Assembly (NCBI GenBank): GCA_038745585.1
Contig: JBCDLH010000002.1
Coordinates: 434,001-498,000, forward strand
Source: HLUCCA09 sp038745585
GTDB lineage: Bacteria; Pseudomonadota; Alphaproteobacteria; Rhodobacterales; Rhodobacteraceae
DNA: 64,000 nt
Direction: 5' to 3'
Shown here piece by piece: positions 15,713 to 23,676 of the stretch. The position numbers and the translations under genes were made by a program. A model generated the notes under the pieces. That model saw nothing but the letters and a program-made list of their open reading frames with translations, ran no database searches and was not told the DNA's origin. Numbering within the stretch: the stretch's first letter is position 1; each line of letters starts with the position of its first letter.

Positions 15713-17260
15713 TCAGTCCTGTTGGTCGGGCTCGGCCTGCGCCGGGTCATTTTCCGGATCGGCGGTGGGCTCGTCGTCAGCCGGTTCGTTTGTCGGATCG
15801 CTTGTTTGTGCGCTACCGGTCTTGGTGACGCGGCGCGGGTCGCTGTCGAGCACCAGCCCGAGGTCATCAAGTTTAGCGTTCGTGGCCGCGATCTCGGCCA
15901 GCACGGCGTCCGGGTTGCGGCCCTGCCGGGCGATCACCTCTGCGAGCGTCATCGTCCCCGAGCGGATCGACAATAGGTTCGCCATTGCGTCCTTCTGCGG
16001 ATCGACCGCCTCGAACTTCGGCGGCGACCATTCGACCGGAACTTCTGGCGTCGGGATCTGGCCTGCCGCCCACGCAGCCTCGGTGAACCAGCGCCAGGTG
16101 GGCGCGCAGAACATCGGGATGAACAGCTGCCATTGGACGGCATCGATCATCCGGCGGAACTCCACCAGCCCGGCGCGGATGGACGAGTAATTCACCTGGC
16201 TGAGATCGCCTGTCAGTAATTCATAGGGAACCCGGAACCCGGCCGAGATGGTGTGCAGGCTGGCCCGCTTGTATTCTGCATAGCCGCCCGTCGCGGACGG
16301 CTGATTGAACCGGATGTCCTTGCCGCCGCGCGCATAGGCAATCAGCCCCGGCTCGAACTGCTCGACCCGGTTGCCATCAGCATCCACCACGGAAGGCGCG
16401 ATGCCCTGCTGGGCCTCATCATCGCCGAACACGATGGCGGTGACGCAGGCCTCGGTCTTCTTGCGGACCAGTTCGGCAACCTCATAGTCGTCGAGATCGC
16501 GCAAGCTGCGGATCACCGGCGCGCCCCAAGGCACCCCACGCGCCTGCGTGCGCTGCTTCTCGTAGACATGGGCGATCTCGGTCGCCGGGACGGGGCGGCT
16601 CTGCAACCCGTTCTGCAAAGCCCCATAGGCGTCGCCCGGATGCTCGGCGTGCAGCCAATAGGCGCGGCGCTTGCCAACCGGGTCAAACTCGATCCCTTGG
16701 ACGAGCCGACCTGTGCCAATGGCGCCGGATTTCGTGGCGTCGAGAAAGTCGGCCTCGAGCACCTGCACTTGCAGCGGCACTGGAAGGCTATCGGAAGATC
16801 GGCGCAGACGCCGGCGCACCAGGACCTCTCCCGCCTCGACCATCTCGCGGCAGATCAGGGTTTGCAGACCATAGAAGTCGAGCTGGCCGTCGGCATCGGC
16901 GGCGTCCGACCACCGCGCAAAGAGTGCATCTACCTTTCGATCCAGTTTGTCATTGCCGCTGGCGGCGCGCGGCATGATTCCTGCACCGATGATGTTGTTG
17001 ACCAGCACCGCCACGGCCTTGGCCGCATGCGGATTGTTGCGGACCAGATCGCGCATCCGGTCGCGCAAGAGCGCCCCGGCCACGCCAACCTCGGTGTCGG
17101 CGGAGGATCCGGGCGCACGCCAGCCTTCGGTCCGCCGCCCCTTGGCCGCGCCGTCATAGCCACGCGTCAGGGTCTCGAATGCATGACGGGCCAGCACCCG
17201 GCGGGCTGCCGCGCGCGGTGCCACCGAGGCTATGGCGTGATCAAACCAGTTCGCCGACAT
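15713..17260 (-). CDS. Phage portal protein, lambda family
   Basis: A 515-aa portal of the lambda gpB family that forms the dodecameric DNA gate. Characteristic segments include RDRMRDLVRNNPHAAKAV, the NNIIGAGI motif (about residues 88-95), EAGEVLVRRR, HVYEKQRTQARGVPWGAP and INYSSIRAGLVEFRR. The C-terminal 60 residues are acidic and disordered. ATG 17260 overlaps the gpW-like stop (TGATG). The capsid gene follows 5 bp later. Confidence 0.95.
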   Translation of the reverse strand: MSANWFDHAIASVAPRAAARRVLARHAFETLTRGYDGAAKGRRTEGWRAPGSSADTEVGVAGALLRDRMRDLVRNNPHAAKAVAVLVNNIIGAGIMPRAASGNDKLDRKVDALFARWSDAADADGQLDFYGLQTLICREMVEAGEVLVRRRLRRSSDSLPVPLQVQVLEADFLDATKSGAIGTGRLVQGIEFDPVGKRRAYWLHAEHPGDAYGALQNGLQSRPVPATEIAHVYEKQRTQARGVPWGAPVIRSLRDLDDYEVAELVRKKTEACVTAIVFGDDEAQQGIAPSVVDADGNRVEQFEPGLIAYARGGKDIRFNQPSATGGYAEYKRASLHTISAGFRVPYELLTGDLSQVNYSSIRAGLVEFRRMIDAVQWQLFIPMFCAPTWRWFTEAAWAAGQIPTPEVPVEWSPPKFEAVDPQKDAMANLLSIRSGTMTLAEVIARQGRNPDAVLAEIAATNAKLDDLGLVLDSDPRRVTKTGSAQTSDPTNEPADDEPTADPENDPAQAEPDQQD

Positions 17261-17469
17261 CAGCGATCCCCGCGCGAGAAGCTGGCGAGCCCAGCGACCG
17301 GCAGTGGCCGTGTCGTCCCGGCGATAGCGTGCTCGATAGTTCGGATGCGGGCAAGCAGATCTTCGGCTGAGCCGTAATCCACCGACTTCCCGTCATAGCT
17401 GACCCGGGTCGTGCCGCTGGCGTAGGCACGGCGCAGCGCCGAGAGCTCAGTTTCCGTCCAATCGGTCAT
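17260..17469 (-). CDS. gpW-like head-tail joining protein
   Basis: A 69-aa protein between large terminase and portal, the exact position of lambda gpW. It begins with TDWTETELSALRRAYASG, then a beta-hairpin (TRVSYDGKSVDYGS) and a second helix (EDLLARIRTIEHAI), which matches the gpW fold order. ATG 17469 overlaps the terminase stop by TGATG and is preferred over longer starts inside the terminase gene. Confidence 0.85.
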   Translation of the reverse strand: MTDWTETELSALRRAYASGTTRVSYDGKSVDYGSAEDLLARIRTIEHAIAGTTRPLPVAGLASFSRGDR

Positions 17470-19493
17470 CAAAACCATCCTCCGCGCCGTCCGAGCCAAT
17501 CGGATTGGCGTTTGCCTTGCGACGTCTGCACCTGCCTGTTGATCTGCCCCGCGGGATCCGCTGAGGCGTCGGCGACCCCGAGTTGATCCTCGAGGTTGCG
17601 CCATTTCTCATCCGTCCAGCGATCTGCACCCGCGATCCAGGCGGCGGCTCGCGCATAGACGCGGCAGTCCAGCGCCTCGTTGCGTTCGCGCAGTTTTTGC
17701 CATTCCAGGCGGGCGAAGCCGCGCTTGGTGCGCACGGTGACCAGCTGTTCGGCCACGAACTGCTTCAGCCACTCGTTCTCGACCCAATGCGGCAGATGCA
17801 CCGTGCCGGGCGAGAACGCCGCGCCATTGGCCATATCCTCTTCGGTCGGCCGTTCAAGCCGCAGGAACCGGTAGGTCTCGGCCTTGAAGGTCGAGACCGC
17901 CACGGTCCAGAGGCGCGCGCCGCGCCGCAGGCGTTTGCCGCCCTCGGTCGCGTCCACATACGTGGGCCCCGACACCGGGCTCGCCCGGTTGAACCCCTCC
18001 ACGCCCTTCACGGGTGAAACTTGCGCGAACCCTTGAGCGCGTGCCCAGCCATAGACTGCTGGGGCTTCGTAGCCCGTGTCGATGGCAAGCCGCGCGATCT
18101 GCAGATGTGCGCCGCGATCATGCGGCCACGTTTGACCGAGCAGGTCTGTCAGCTCGCCCCAAGCCTCATGCCGGTCGGGCCCGCCTTCGATCACGATGTG
18201 ATCGACGAGCCAGCTTTCGAGGCCACGGCCCCAAGCCCAGACATCGACCTCGATCCGGTCCTTTTGGACATCGGCCCCGGCGGTCAGGAACAACCCGCCT
18301 GCGGGGACATTGCTCGGCTTCCAGCGTTCCCGCTGATCATAGAGCCGCTGCCAGTCAGGGGCTTCGCCTGTCTCGACCCATGTCTCGCCGAGGATCGTGT
18401 TGCGGAACGCCTTGATCGCCTCGTCGGACCCTTGTGCCGCGTCCCACGCCCGCACGATCCGCTCCCAGCTCAGCCAGCCGATGGGCGAATAGAGCGCCGA
18501 GAGGTGGTAGCCGACGGTATTGGGATCTGCCGCCTCGGCCGTCGCCCGCCATTCGCCCGCTTCCAGCATCGCCGTCTTGTGATGCTCCGCGATGGGCGCC
18601 TCGCAGCCCTCGCAGTGATATTCCGCCGTCTCCGGCTGCCCTTTTTCCCAACGCAGCCGTTCGACCTTCAGCCACTGCATCGCTCCGCAATGCGGACAGG
18701 GCACGAAGAACCGGCGCTGATCGCTGGCATCAAAGTCCCGTTCGATCCGGCTCATCCCCCGAATGGTCGGGGTCGAGACCAGGAACACCTTGCGCCTGTG
18801 GGCGAAGGTCAATGACCTGGCCTCTGCCAGCGTGACCGGGTCGCCTTCCTCGTCGGCCGAGGCTGGATAGGCGTCGACCTCGTCCAGAAAGATGTACCGC
18901 GCAGGCGTCGAGCGCAGCCCGACCGCCGAGTTCGCCCCGGTCATGATCAGGATGCCGCCCGCGAATTCCTTGGACAACATGGTGTTGCCCGCGTCGCGCG
19001 AGCGCGCCGGTTTGACCCGCTCCCGCAGCTCCGGGCTTTCGTCGATAAGCGGATCAATCCGCTGCCGCGAGTTCCGTTTCGCCAGTTCCACCGTGGGCTG
19101 GACGGCGAGCATCGGCCCTGGTGCCTGGTGGATCGCGAAGCCGATCCAGTTGTTACCCGCTTCGGTCGCGCCGACCTGAGCGGCCTTCATGAACACAATC
19201 CGCTCCGTCGGATCCCCGGGCGACAGCCGATCCATTATCTCACCCATGTAGGGCGTGCGCGCGGTGCGATACCGCCCGGGCTCAGCCGACGCGCGGCCAG
19301 ACAGCATCCGGTGCCGATCGGCCCATTCGGACACGGTCAGATCCGGATCCGGCGTGAGGCCTTCGCTCCAGGCGCGCAGGATTTCGGCGGCGCCCTCGAA
19401 ATCATCATCTGAGATCGGGTTTGACGTCGGCGAGATCGTCGAGCTGGGCACGGACACGTTTCTCCAGAACCTTTTGCATTGCAGCGGGCTCAA
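17469..19493 (-). CDS. Terminase large subunit (lambda gpA family)
   Basis: Packaging ATPase and endonuclease. With the ATG at 19493 the chain is 674 aa; GTG at 19451 would give 660 aa and less overlap with the small subunit, so the start is uncertain. The ATPase domain has a Walker A-like FMKAAQVGATEAG (about 101-113) and Walker B YIFLDEVDA (200-208). A CPHCG and CEGC pair (about 269-298) is a zinc-type insert seen in this family. The C-terminal nuclease has conserved Asp residues (LTAGADVQKDRIEV; AIDTGYEAPAVY). Overlaps gpW by TGATG. Confidence 0.95.
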   Translation of the reverse strand: MSPLQCKRFWRNVSVPSSTISPTSNPISDDDFEGAAEILRAWSEGLTPDPDLTVSEWADRHRMLSGRASAEPGRYRTARTPYMGEIMDRLSPGDPTERIVFMKAAQVGATEAGNNWIGFAIHQAPGPMLAVQPTVELAKRNSRQRIDPLIDESPELRERVKPARSRDAGNTMLSKEFAGGILIMTGANSAVGLRSTPARYIFLDEVDAYPASADEEGDPVTLAEARSLTFAHRRKVFLVSTPTIRGMSRIERDFDASDQRRFFVPCPHCGAMQWLKVERLRWEKGQPETAEYHCEGCEAPIAEHHKTAMLEAGEWRATAEAADPNTVGYHLSALYSPIGWLSWERIVRAWDAAQGSDEAIKAFRNTILGETWVETGEAPDWQRLYDQRERWKPSNVPAGGLFLTAGADVQKDRIEVDVWAWGRGLESWLVDHIVIEGGPDRHEAWGELTDLLGQTWPHDRGAHLQIARLAIDTGYEAPAVYGWARAQGFAQVSPVKGVEGFNRASPVSGPTYVDATEGGKRLRRGARLWTVAVSTFKAETYRFLRLERPTEEDMANGAAFSPGTVHLPHWVENEWLKQFVAEQLVTVRTKRGFARLEWQKLRERNEALDCRVYARAAAWIAGADRWTDEKWRNLEDQLGVADASADPAGQINRQVQTSQGKRQSDWLGRRGGWF

Positions 19494-20001
19494 CCACGAT
19501 GTCTTGGCCTACCGCTTCACTGCATGAGGCCGAGAGCTCAGCCGCCATCAGCGCCGCCGCCCGCGCAGGCCAGTTGACCCAGACATCGCGCTCCTGACGC
19601 GCCAGCCGAAACACCAGCGACAACGCACGGGCGCGGTCGATCAACTCGCCTTTCAGCTTTTGCAGGCGCAAACGGCGCTCTTGTGCCTTCAAAACCTCGT
19701 TAGCCGTCTTGGCCTGCAGGAATGTGGTGCCGCTGCCCACCGACGGTGTCGCCATTCCCTGTTCGCGCAGGGTCTCGCCCACGGCCGAGACCGCCGCCTC
19801 CGGGACGGGTTTTAGCTTCGGGGTCGGTGCCTTGCGGGTTTTTGACGGATCGGTCGCCTGCGCACGCAGCGCATCGCTCTTCTCCGCGTCGATGCTGCCA
19901 TCGGAAAACAGAACCACGCGTCCCGTTGCCTTGGCCTTCTGGATGGCACCGCGAGAAAGGCCGACGCGGGCGGCGTATTGGCGCTCGCTCAGCCCCTCCA
20001 T
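19405..20001 (-). CDS. Terminase small subunit
   Basis: A 198-aa DNA-recognition subunit. The N-terminus is an HTH (ERQYAARVGLSRGAIQKAKATGRV, about residues 6-29), followed by a basic Pro-rich linker and a helical C-terminal region. It overlaps the large subunit by about 90 bp if the long terminase start is used. It opens the minus-strand late operon; the promoter should be between 20002 and 20112, but no clear boxes are visible. Confidence 0.85.
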   Translation of the reverse strand: MEGLSERQYAARVGLSRGAIQKAKATGRVVLFSDGSIDAEKSDALRAQATDPSKTRKAPTPKLKPVPEAAVSAVGETLREQGMATPSVGSGTTFLQAKTANEVLKAQERRLRLQKLKGELIDRARALSLVFRLARQERDVWVNWPARAAALMAAELSASCSEAVGQDIVVEPAAMQKVLEKRVRAQLDDLADVKPDLR

Positions 20002-20112
20002 GACGCGCTCCGATTATCATTCAAAATCATGTGCTTATGTAGTTGATAAGCCTCCCCGCAAGAGCGAACGTGGTCCTGCGAAAGCGACGCAACTCACCAC
20101 GGAGCCGCCACG

Positions 20113-20382
20113 ATGACCCGCCTGAACCCGCAGACAACGCCGCGCCACGAGCTTCGCGCCGAGAAGGCACGCCGCAACAAGGAGGCCGCTTTGAACGCCT
20201 TCATCGGCAAGAAGGCCGAGATCGACGAGATGCTCGCCCGGCTGCAAGGCCTCAGCGACGAACACTTCAACGCCCACCCCGACGAGATCAACTGGGGCCA
20301 TGTCGGCACCCTTGAGCATTACGCCAGCCTCCTGAAGCGCATCACCGACAGCGCTTTCAGTGAAGGCGAGCACGCGGAGTGA
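20113..20382 (+). CDS. Conserved phage hypothetical protein, 89 aa
   Basis: A small helical, charged protein opposite in direction to the terminase genes. The start at 20113 follows a GGAGCC stretch. It has a basic N-terminal half and an acidic C-terminal half (DEHFNAHPDEINWGHVGTLEHY), with no membrane segment. It is the first of three short plus-strand genes (20.1-20.95 kb) typical between late and early modules of rhodobacterial prophages. Function unknown. Confidence 0.7.
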   Translation: MTRLNPQTTPRHELRAEKARRNKEAALNAFIGKKAEIDEMLARLQGLSDEHFNAHPDEINWGHVGTLEHYASLLKRITDSAFSEGEHAE

Positions 20383-20396
20383 CAGGAGCCAAGGCC

Positions 20397-20615
20397 ATGG
20401 AAACCACCACCATCCGACTGCCGCTTCGAAAGTTGCCCGACCACTTCGACCTAAGCCGCATCACCACAGTCCTTGACGAGATCGAAGGCACCCTGATGGA
20501 CGACGGCGGCGTCTATGTCCGCGCCTACGCTGACAGCATGACGATCACCATCGAATTGCCGACCGATCAGCTGATCGAAGCGGCCGCCAGTCTGAAAGAC
20601 CTCGGCCTGATCTAA
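20397..20615 (+). CDS. Hypothetical protein, 72 aa
   Basis: ATG 20397 is preceded by an AGGAG box at about 20382; an upstream GTG (20379) overlapping the previous stop is less likely. The protein alternates strands and helices (TIRLPLRKLP; GGVYVRAYADSMTITIELP) and would be a compact soluble domain. No family recognised. It is co-directional with and 14 bp after the preceding gene. Confidence 0.6.
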   Translation: METTTIRLPLRKLPDHFDLSRITTVLDEIEGTLMDDGGVYVRAYADSMTITIELPTDQLIEAAASLKDLGLI

Positions 20616-20636
20616 GCCGCACGGCAAAGCAGACCT

Positions 20637-20654
20637 GCCCCACATCTGTGGGGC
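20637..20654. promoter_or_regulatory. Perfect 8-bp inverted repeat before the DUF3489 gene
   Basis: GCCCCACA, two bases, TGTGGGGC lies between the 72-aa gene and the DUF3489 gene. The two-base gap is short for a transcript hairpin, so an operator is at least as likely as a terminator. A second weaker GC palindrome lies at about 20668-20690. Confidence 0.45.
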
Positions 20655-20706
20655 TCGTCCCGGTAGAAGGGCCGCATACCGCGGGCCCCGACAATCGGAG
20701 ACAACC

Positions 20707-20949
20707 ATGTCTAAGAATTCCCGCCCCAAAACAACCGATGCAGCCCCGCGCCAGACCAAGCAGCAGATCATGATCGATCTCCTGCGTCGGCCCGAAGGCG
20801 CGACCATAGAAGAGATCACCGCTGCCACCGTGTGGCAGTCGCATACGGTGCGCGGCGCAATGTCCGGCGCGCTCAAGAAAAAACTCGGGCTCGAGATCAC
20901 CTCAGAAAAGCTGGAGGAACGTGGACGCGTCTATCGTATCGAAGACTGA
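20707..20949 (+). CDS. DUF3489 domain protein, 80 aa
   Basis: An 80-aa winged-helix-like protein of the DUF3489 family. Family marks are QIMIDLLRRPEGATIEEI and the HTVRGAMSGALKKKLGLEITSEK block, ending in a GRVYRI strand. Such proteins are common in alphaproteobacterial prophages and are thought to bind DNA. ATG 20707 has GGAGA upstream. It is the last gene of the plus-strand trio and is followed by a strong hairpin terminator. Confidence 0.85.
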   Translation: MSKNSRPKTTDAAPRQTKQQIMIDLLRRPEGATIEEITAATVWQSHTVRGAMSGALKKKLGLEITSEKLEERGRVYRIED

Positions 20950-20981
20950 TCCCGCCCCGCTGTGCCGCTGAAGTCTCGGCG

Positions 20982-21233
20982 TTAGGGAAGCCGTCGCCGC
21001 GTAAGCGGCGGCTTCCTTGTTCTAACCCGGATTCCCTCGAATAGCCGCCGAAGGGCGAAGGACCGAGCTATCGATACCACCGTGAAGATCGCGCCCATTT
21101 TCAGGTTCTGCGCCAGCGTCGTGTGCAATCCGAAGATTGGAAAGATCAGGATTTGCGTGAGCACCGCCACCCCGTAGCCAACCGCCACATTGGCTATAGC
21201 CTCGACCAGCGACATAAGGCGCGACTGTTTCAT
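20982..21233 (-). CDS. DUF7220-like small membrane protein
   Basis: An 83-aa protein with two membrane helices (about residues 9-30 and 43-60). It starts MKQSRLMSLVEAIANVAVGYG, typical of the DUF7220 family of small phage or plasmid membrane proteins of unknown role. The final dozen residues (RKPPLTRRRLP) are encoded by the terminator hairpin and are probably not functional. Its start codon overlaps the stop of the alternative ORF covering the methyltransferase (ATGA at 21230-21233). Confidence 0.7.
   Translation of the reverse strand: MKQSRLMSLVEAIANVAVGYGVAVLTQILIFPIFGLHTTLAQNLKMGAIFTVVSIARSFALRRLFEGIRVRTRKPPLTRRRLP
20986..21022. terminator. Strong hairpin terminator after DUF3489
   Basis: The stem GGAAGCCGTCGCCGC (20986-21000) pairs with GCGGCGGCTTCC (21005-21016) over a GTAA loop, with one bulged base, followed by TTGTTCT. 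It ends the plus-strand transcript and overlaps the 3' end of the convergent membrane-protein gene. Confidence 0.75.
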
Positions 21234-22414
21234 CCCGCCACCTCATCCATCGGCCAGCAATTGAGTTGCGAGAGTTCTGAGCGCATGCGCGGCAACCAGT
21301 GGGACCACGCCGTTGCCGCAGAGCCGAAGCCGGTCCACCCGGTGGGCCAGCCCATCAGCGCCTCGACGAAGGCTGGGTTCAGCGTCCGACGTGGTTCGGA
21401 GGTATCGCTCCCAGCCGTCGGCGTCACCAGGACCTGGCGGCCAAGCAGGCCGTTCACCGGGGTGTTCGCCAATGTCGTCGCGCCGTCCTTGTGATCGCGC
21501 GCCGTCGGCGTCATCCACATCTGGCTGGCGCGGGTCAGGTCGGCAGACTTGCGGTTTCCCGCGCTCGGTTTGTTGCCGTCCGTCGCCATCGGCGTCGGCC
21601 AGTCCCGGGCCATGCCATCGAGACCCTTCTCGTGTTTCCGGGCACCGCCCCGGCTGCGGAAGCTGTCGGTCTGCGGCGTTGGCCACATCACGGCGCTCGT
21701 TGCAAGGTTCATCCCGTGCTTGCCTGCTTCCTGCGATGGGGTCGGTTTCGTCTGCCGGTTCTCGTTCGCGCTCGCCCGGGGTGTCGGCCAAAGCCGCAGC
21801 ATCTCCGTCCGGTTCCCACCGCTCGAGCGGGTCCCGGAGCAGGCGCGCGGGGTCGGCCAATTGGTCGTGCTCGCGGTGCGCGAGGATGAAGAGCCGTTCG
21901 CGCTTGTGGGGCGCGCCGACTTCCGCCGCCGTGAAGAGGCCCGCCGCAAGGCGGTAGCCCATGCCGACCAGTCCTTCGACGACTTCTGGGAAGCCGAGGT
22001 GGAGATGATGGGCGACGTTTTCGAGGAAGACGAAGGGTGGCTCGACCTCACCGATGATGCGGGCGACATGGGGCCATAGGTGGCGCGGGTCGTCCGCGCC
22101 CTGGCGCTTGCCCGCGACGGAGAACGGCTGGCACGGATAGCCCGCAGTGACGATGTCCACCGCGCCGCGCCACGGGCGGCCATCGAAAGTGGCAACGTCG
22201 TCCCAGACAGGCGCGAGATCCAGGGCCGCCTCTTCCATCCGTGCCACGAGAATGGCCGCGGCGTAGGTTTCCCGTTCGACATGGCCCACAGTTCGATATC
22301 CGGGGATGGCGATGGTGAGCCCGAGGTCGAGCCCGCCTGCGCCGGAGCAGAGCGAGAGGCCGAACAGGTCTCTGGCTCCGGAAGCGCGTCCGGAGGGATG
22401 TAAAGCCAGGTCAT
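21230..22414 (-). CDS. Overlapping ORF in second frame of the methyltransferase (WPTP-repeat protein), 394 codons
   Basis: ATG 22414, four bases after the methyltransferase start, opens a frame that stays open across the whole gene and ends at 21230. Its N-terminal half is Ser/Arg/Ala-rich and looks like a shadow. The C-terminal half looks genuine: it has six W/V-x-TP motifs (WPTPRA twice, WPTPQT, WPTPMA, WMTPTARD, VTPTAG) spaced 20-40 residues apart. It ends with FVEALMGWPTGWT and a WSHWLPRMRSEL helix. The stop TGA overlaps the next gene's ATG as ATGA, the coupling style of this phage; the methyltransferase frame ends 10 bp short. I recall similar ORFs from other phages but cannot confirm. 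Dual coding or frameshifting is possible. Confidence 0.4.
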   Translation of the reverse strand: MTWLYIPPDALPEPETCSASRSAPAQAGSTSGSPSPSPDIELWAMSNGKPTPRPFSWHGWKRRPWISRLSGTTLPLSMAARGAARWTSSLRAIRASRSPSRASARARTTRATYGPMSPASSVRSSHPSSSSKTSPIISTSASQKSSKDWSAWATALRRASSRRRKSARPTSANGSSSSRTASTTNWPTPRACSGTRSSGGNRTEMLRLWPTPRASANENRQTKPTPSQEAGKHGMNLATSAVMWPTPQTDSFRSRGGARKHEKGLDGMARDWPTPMATDGNKPSAGNRKSADLTRASQMWMTPTARDHKDGATTLANTPVNGLLGRQVLVTPTAGSDTSEPRRTLNPAFVEALMGWPTGWTGFGSAATAWSHWLPRMRSELSQLNCWPMDEVAG

Positions 22415-22418
22415 GCAT
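21243..22418 (-). CDS. DNA cytosine-5 methyltransferase
   Basis: A 391-aa C5-cytosine methyltransferase. Motif I LSLCSGAGGLDLG (21-33) binds SAM, motif IV GYPCQPFS has the catalytic Cys96, motif VI is FLENV (131-135), motif VIII is HKRERLF (171-177) and motif X is GNGVVPLVAA near 370. Between VIII and X, where the target recognition domain belongs, the chain is an unusual D/R/G/P-rich repeat of LADADG-like units. That region reads as a more protein-like sequence in the overlapping +1 frame. It would methylate phage DNA and guard it from restriction. No cognate nuclease is nearby. Confidence 0.88.
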   Translation of the reverse strand: MHDLALHPSGRASGARDLFGLSLCSGAGGLDLGLTIAIPGYRTVGHVERETYAAAILVARMEEAALDLAPVWDDVATFDGRPWRGAVDIVTAGYPCQPFSVAGKRQGADDPRHLWPHVARIIGEVEPPFVFLENVAHHLHLGFPEVVEGLVGMGYRLAAGLFTAAEVGAPHKRERLFILAHREHDQLADPARLLRDPLERWEPDGDAAALADTPGEREREPADETDPIAGSRQARDEPCNERRDVANAADRQLPQPGRCPETREGSRWHGPGLADADGDGRQQTERGKPQVCRPDPRQPDVDDADGARSQGRRDDIGEHPGERPAWPPGPGDADGWERYLRTTSDAEPSLRRGADGLAHRVDRLRLCGNGVVPLVAAHALRTLATQLLADG

Positions 22419-22422
22419 TGCC

Positions 22423-23676
22423 TCAGCGTGGGTTGGCCGTCAGGTCGGCGAAGCTCTCGCCGGTTCCGTCCAGCACGGCCGCATGGCCAGTGAACTGCTG
22501 CCAGCGCTGCACTGCGACATCGACATAGGCCGGGTTGAGTTCGATCCCGAGGCAGACGCGGCCCGTGGTCTCTGCCGCGATCAGCGTGGTGCCCGATCCC
22601 ATGAAAGGCTCGTAGACCGCCTGACCAGGACTGGAATTGTTGAGGATTGGCCGGCGCATGCATTCAACGGGCTTCTGCGTCCCATGCACGGTTTCAGCAT
22701 CCTGATCCTTGTTTGGGATCTGCCAGAGCGTCGTCTGCTTGCGGTCGCCGGCCCAATGGCCCTTGCCGGTTTTCTTCACGGCATAGAGGCAGGGTTCGTG
22801 CTGCCAATGATAATCGCCGCGGCTCAACACCAGGCGATCCTTGGCCCAGATGATCTGGGATCGGATGTTGAAGCCAGAGGCTTCGAGGCTCTCGGCAACG
22901 GTCGTCGCATGCAGCGCGCCATGCCAGACATAGGCCACATCGCCCGGGAACAGCGCCCAGGCCTCGCGCCAATCCGCGCGGTCGTCATTCAGCACCTTGC
23001 CGGTCCGCTTGGTGGCGGCAGCTCCTGCCTTGTTGCGCCAGCCAGGATCATATTCGACGCCATAGGGCGGATCGGTCACCATCAGCAGCGGTGTCACATC
23101 GCCGAGCAGATGGTCCACGTCGGTGGCCACTGTCGCGTCGCCGCAAAGCAACCGATGCTTGCCCAGCAGCCAGAGATCGCCCGGGCGGCTGATCGGGGTC
23201 TCGGGTGCCTCCGGAACATCGTCCTCGCCCTCACGGAACGCGGCCTCGGGGTCGACCTCTCCGGCCAACAAAGCCTCGAGTTCCGCATCATCGAAGCCGA
23301 TCAGCGAAATGTCGTAGTCCTCGGCCAGCAAGTCGTTCAGCTCGGCCGACAGCAGCGCCTCGTCCCAGGTCCCAAGTTCCGTCAGCTTGTTGTCCGCAAT
23401 CCGGTAAGCTCGGCGTTGCGCCTCGGTCAGATGCCCGAGCACGATCACTGGGGCCTCCGTCAGGCCAAGCTGCGTCGCGGCCAGCACCCGACCGTGGCCC
23501 GCGATCAGCTCGCCGTCCTCGCCAACGAGACAGGGCACGGTCCAGCCGAACTCGGCCATGCTCGCAGCGATCTTCGCGACCTGGTCGGCCCCGTGCACCT
23601 TCGCATTCTTCGCATAGGGCTGGAGCCTGGCCAGCGGCCACATCTCGATCGCGTCCGGGGCAAAGCTCAGGGTCAT
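22423..23676 (-). CDS. ParB-like domain / DNA adenine-N6 or cytosine-N4 methyltransferase
   Basis: A 417-aa modification enzyme. Residues about 10-100 form a ParB/Spo0J N-terminal-like domain (LQPYAKNAKVHG; GELIAGHGRVLAA), and the rest is a beta-class amino-methyltransferase with catalytic DPPYG (202-206) and SAM motif FMGSGTT (near 358). The end is ELNPAYVDVAVQRW. Such ParB-fused enzymes are solitary methylases in many phages and protect DNA or mark it. It lies 4 bp upstream of the cytosine methyltransferase on the same strand. Confidence 0.93.
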   Translation of the reverse strand: MTLSFAPDAIEMWPLARLQPYAKNAKVHGADQVAKIAASMAEFGWTVPCLVGEDGELIAGHGRVLAATQLGLTEAPVIVLGHLTEAQRRAYRIADNKLTELGTWDEALLSAELNDLLAEDYDISLIGFDDAELEALLAGEVDPEAAFREGEDDVPEAPETPISRPGDLWLLGKHRLLCGDATVATDVDHLLGDVTPLLMVTDPPYGVEYDPGWRNKAGAAATKRTGKVLNDDRADWREAWALFPGDVAYVWHGALHATTVAESLEASGFNIRSQIIWAKDRLVLSRGDYHWQHEPCLYAVKKTGKGHWAGDRKQTTLWQIPNKDQDAETVHGTQKPVECMRRPILNNSSPGQAVYEPFMGSGTTLIAAETTGRVCLGIELNPAYVDVAVQRWQQFTGHAAVLDGTGESFADLTANPR

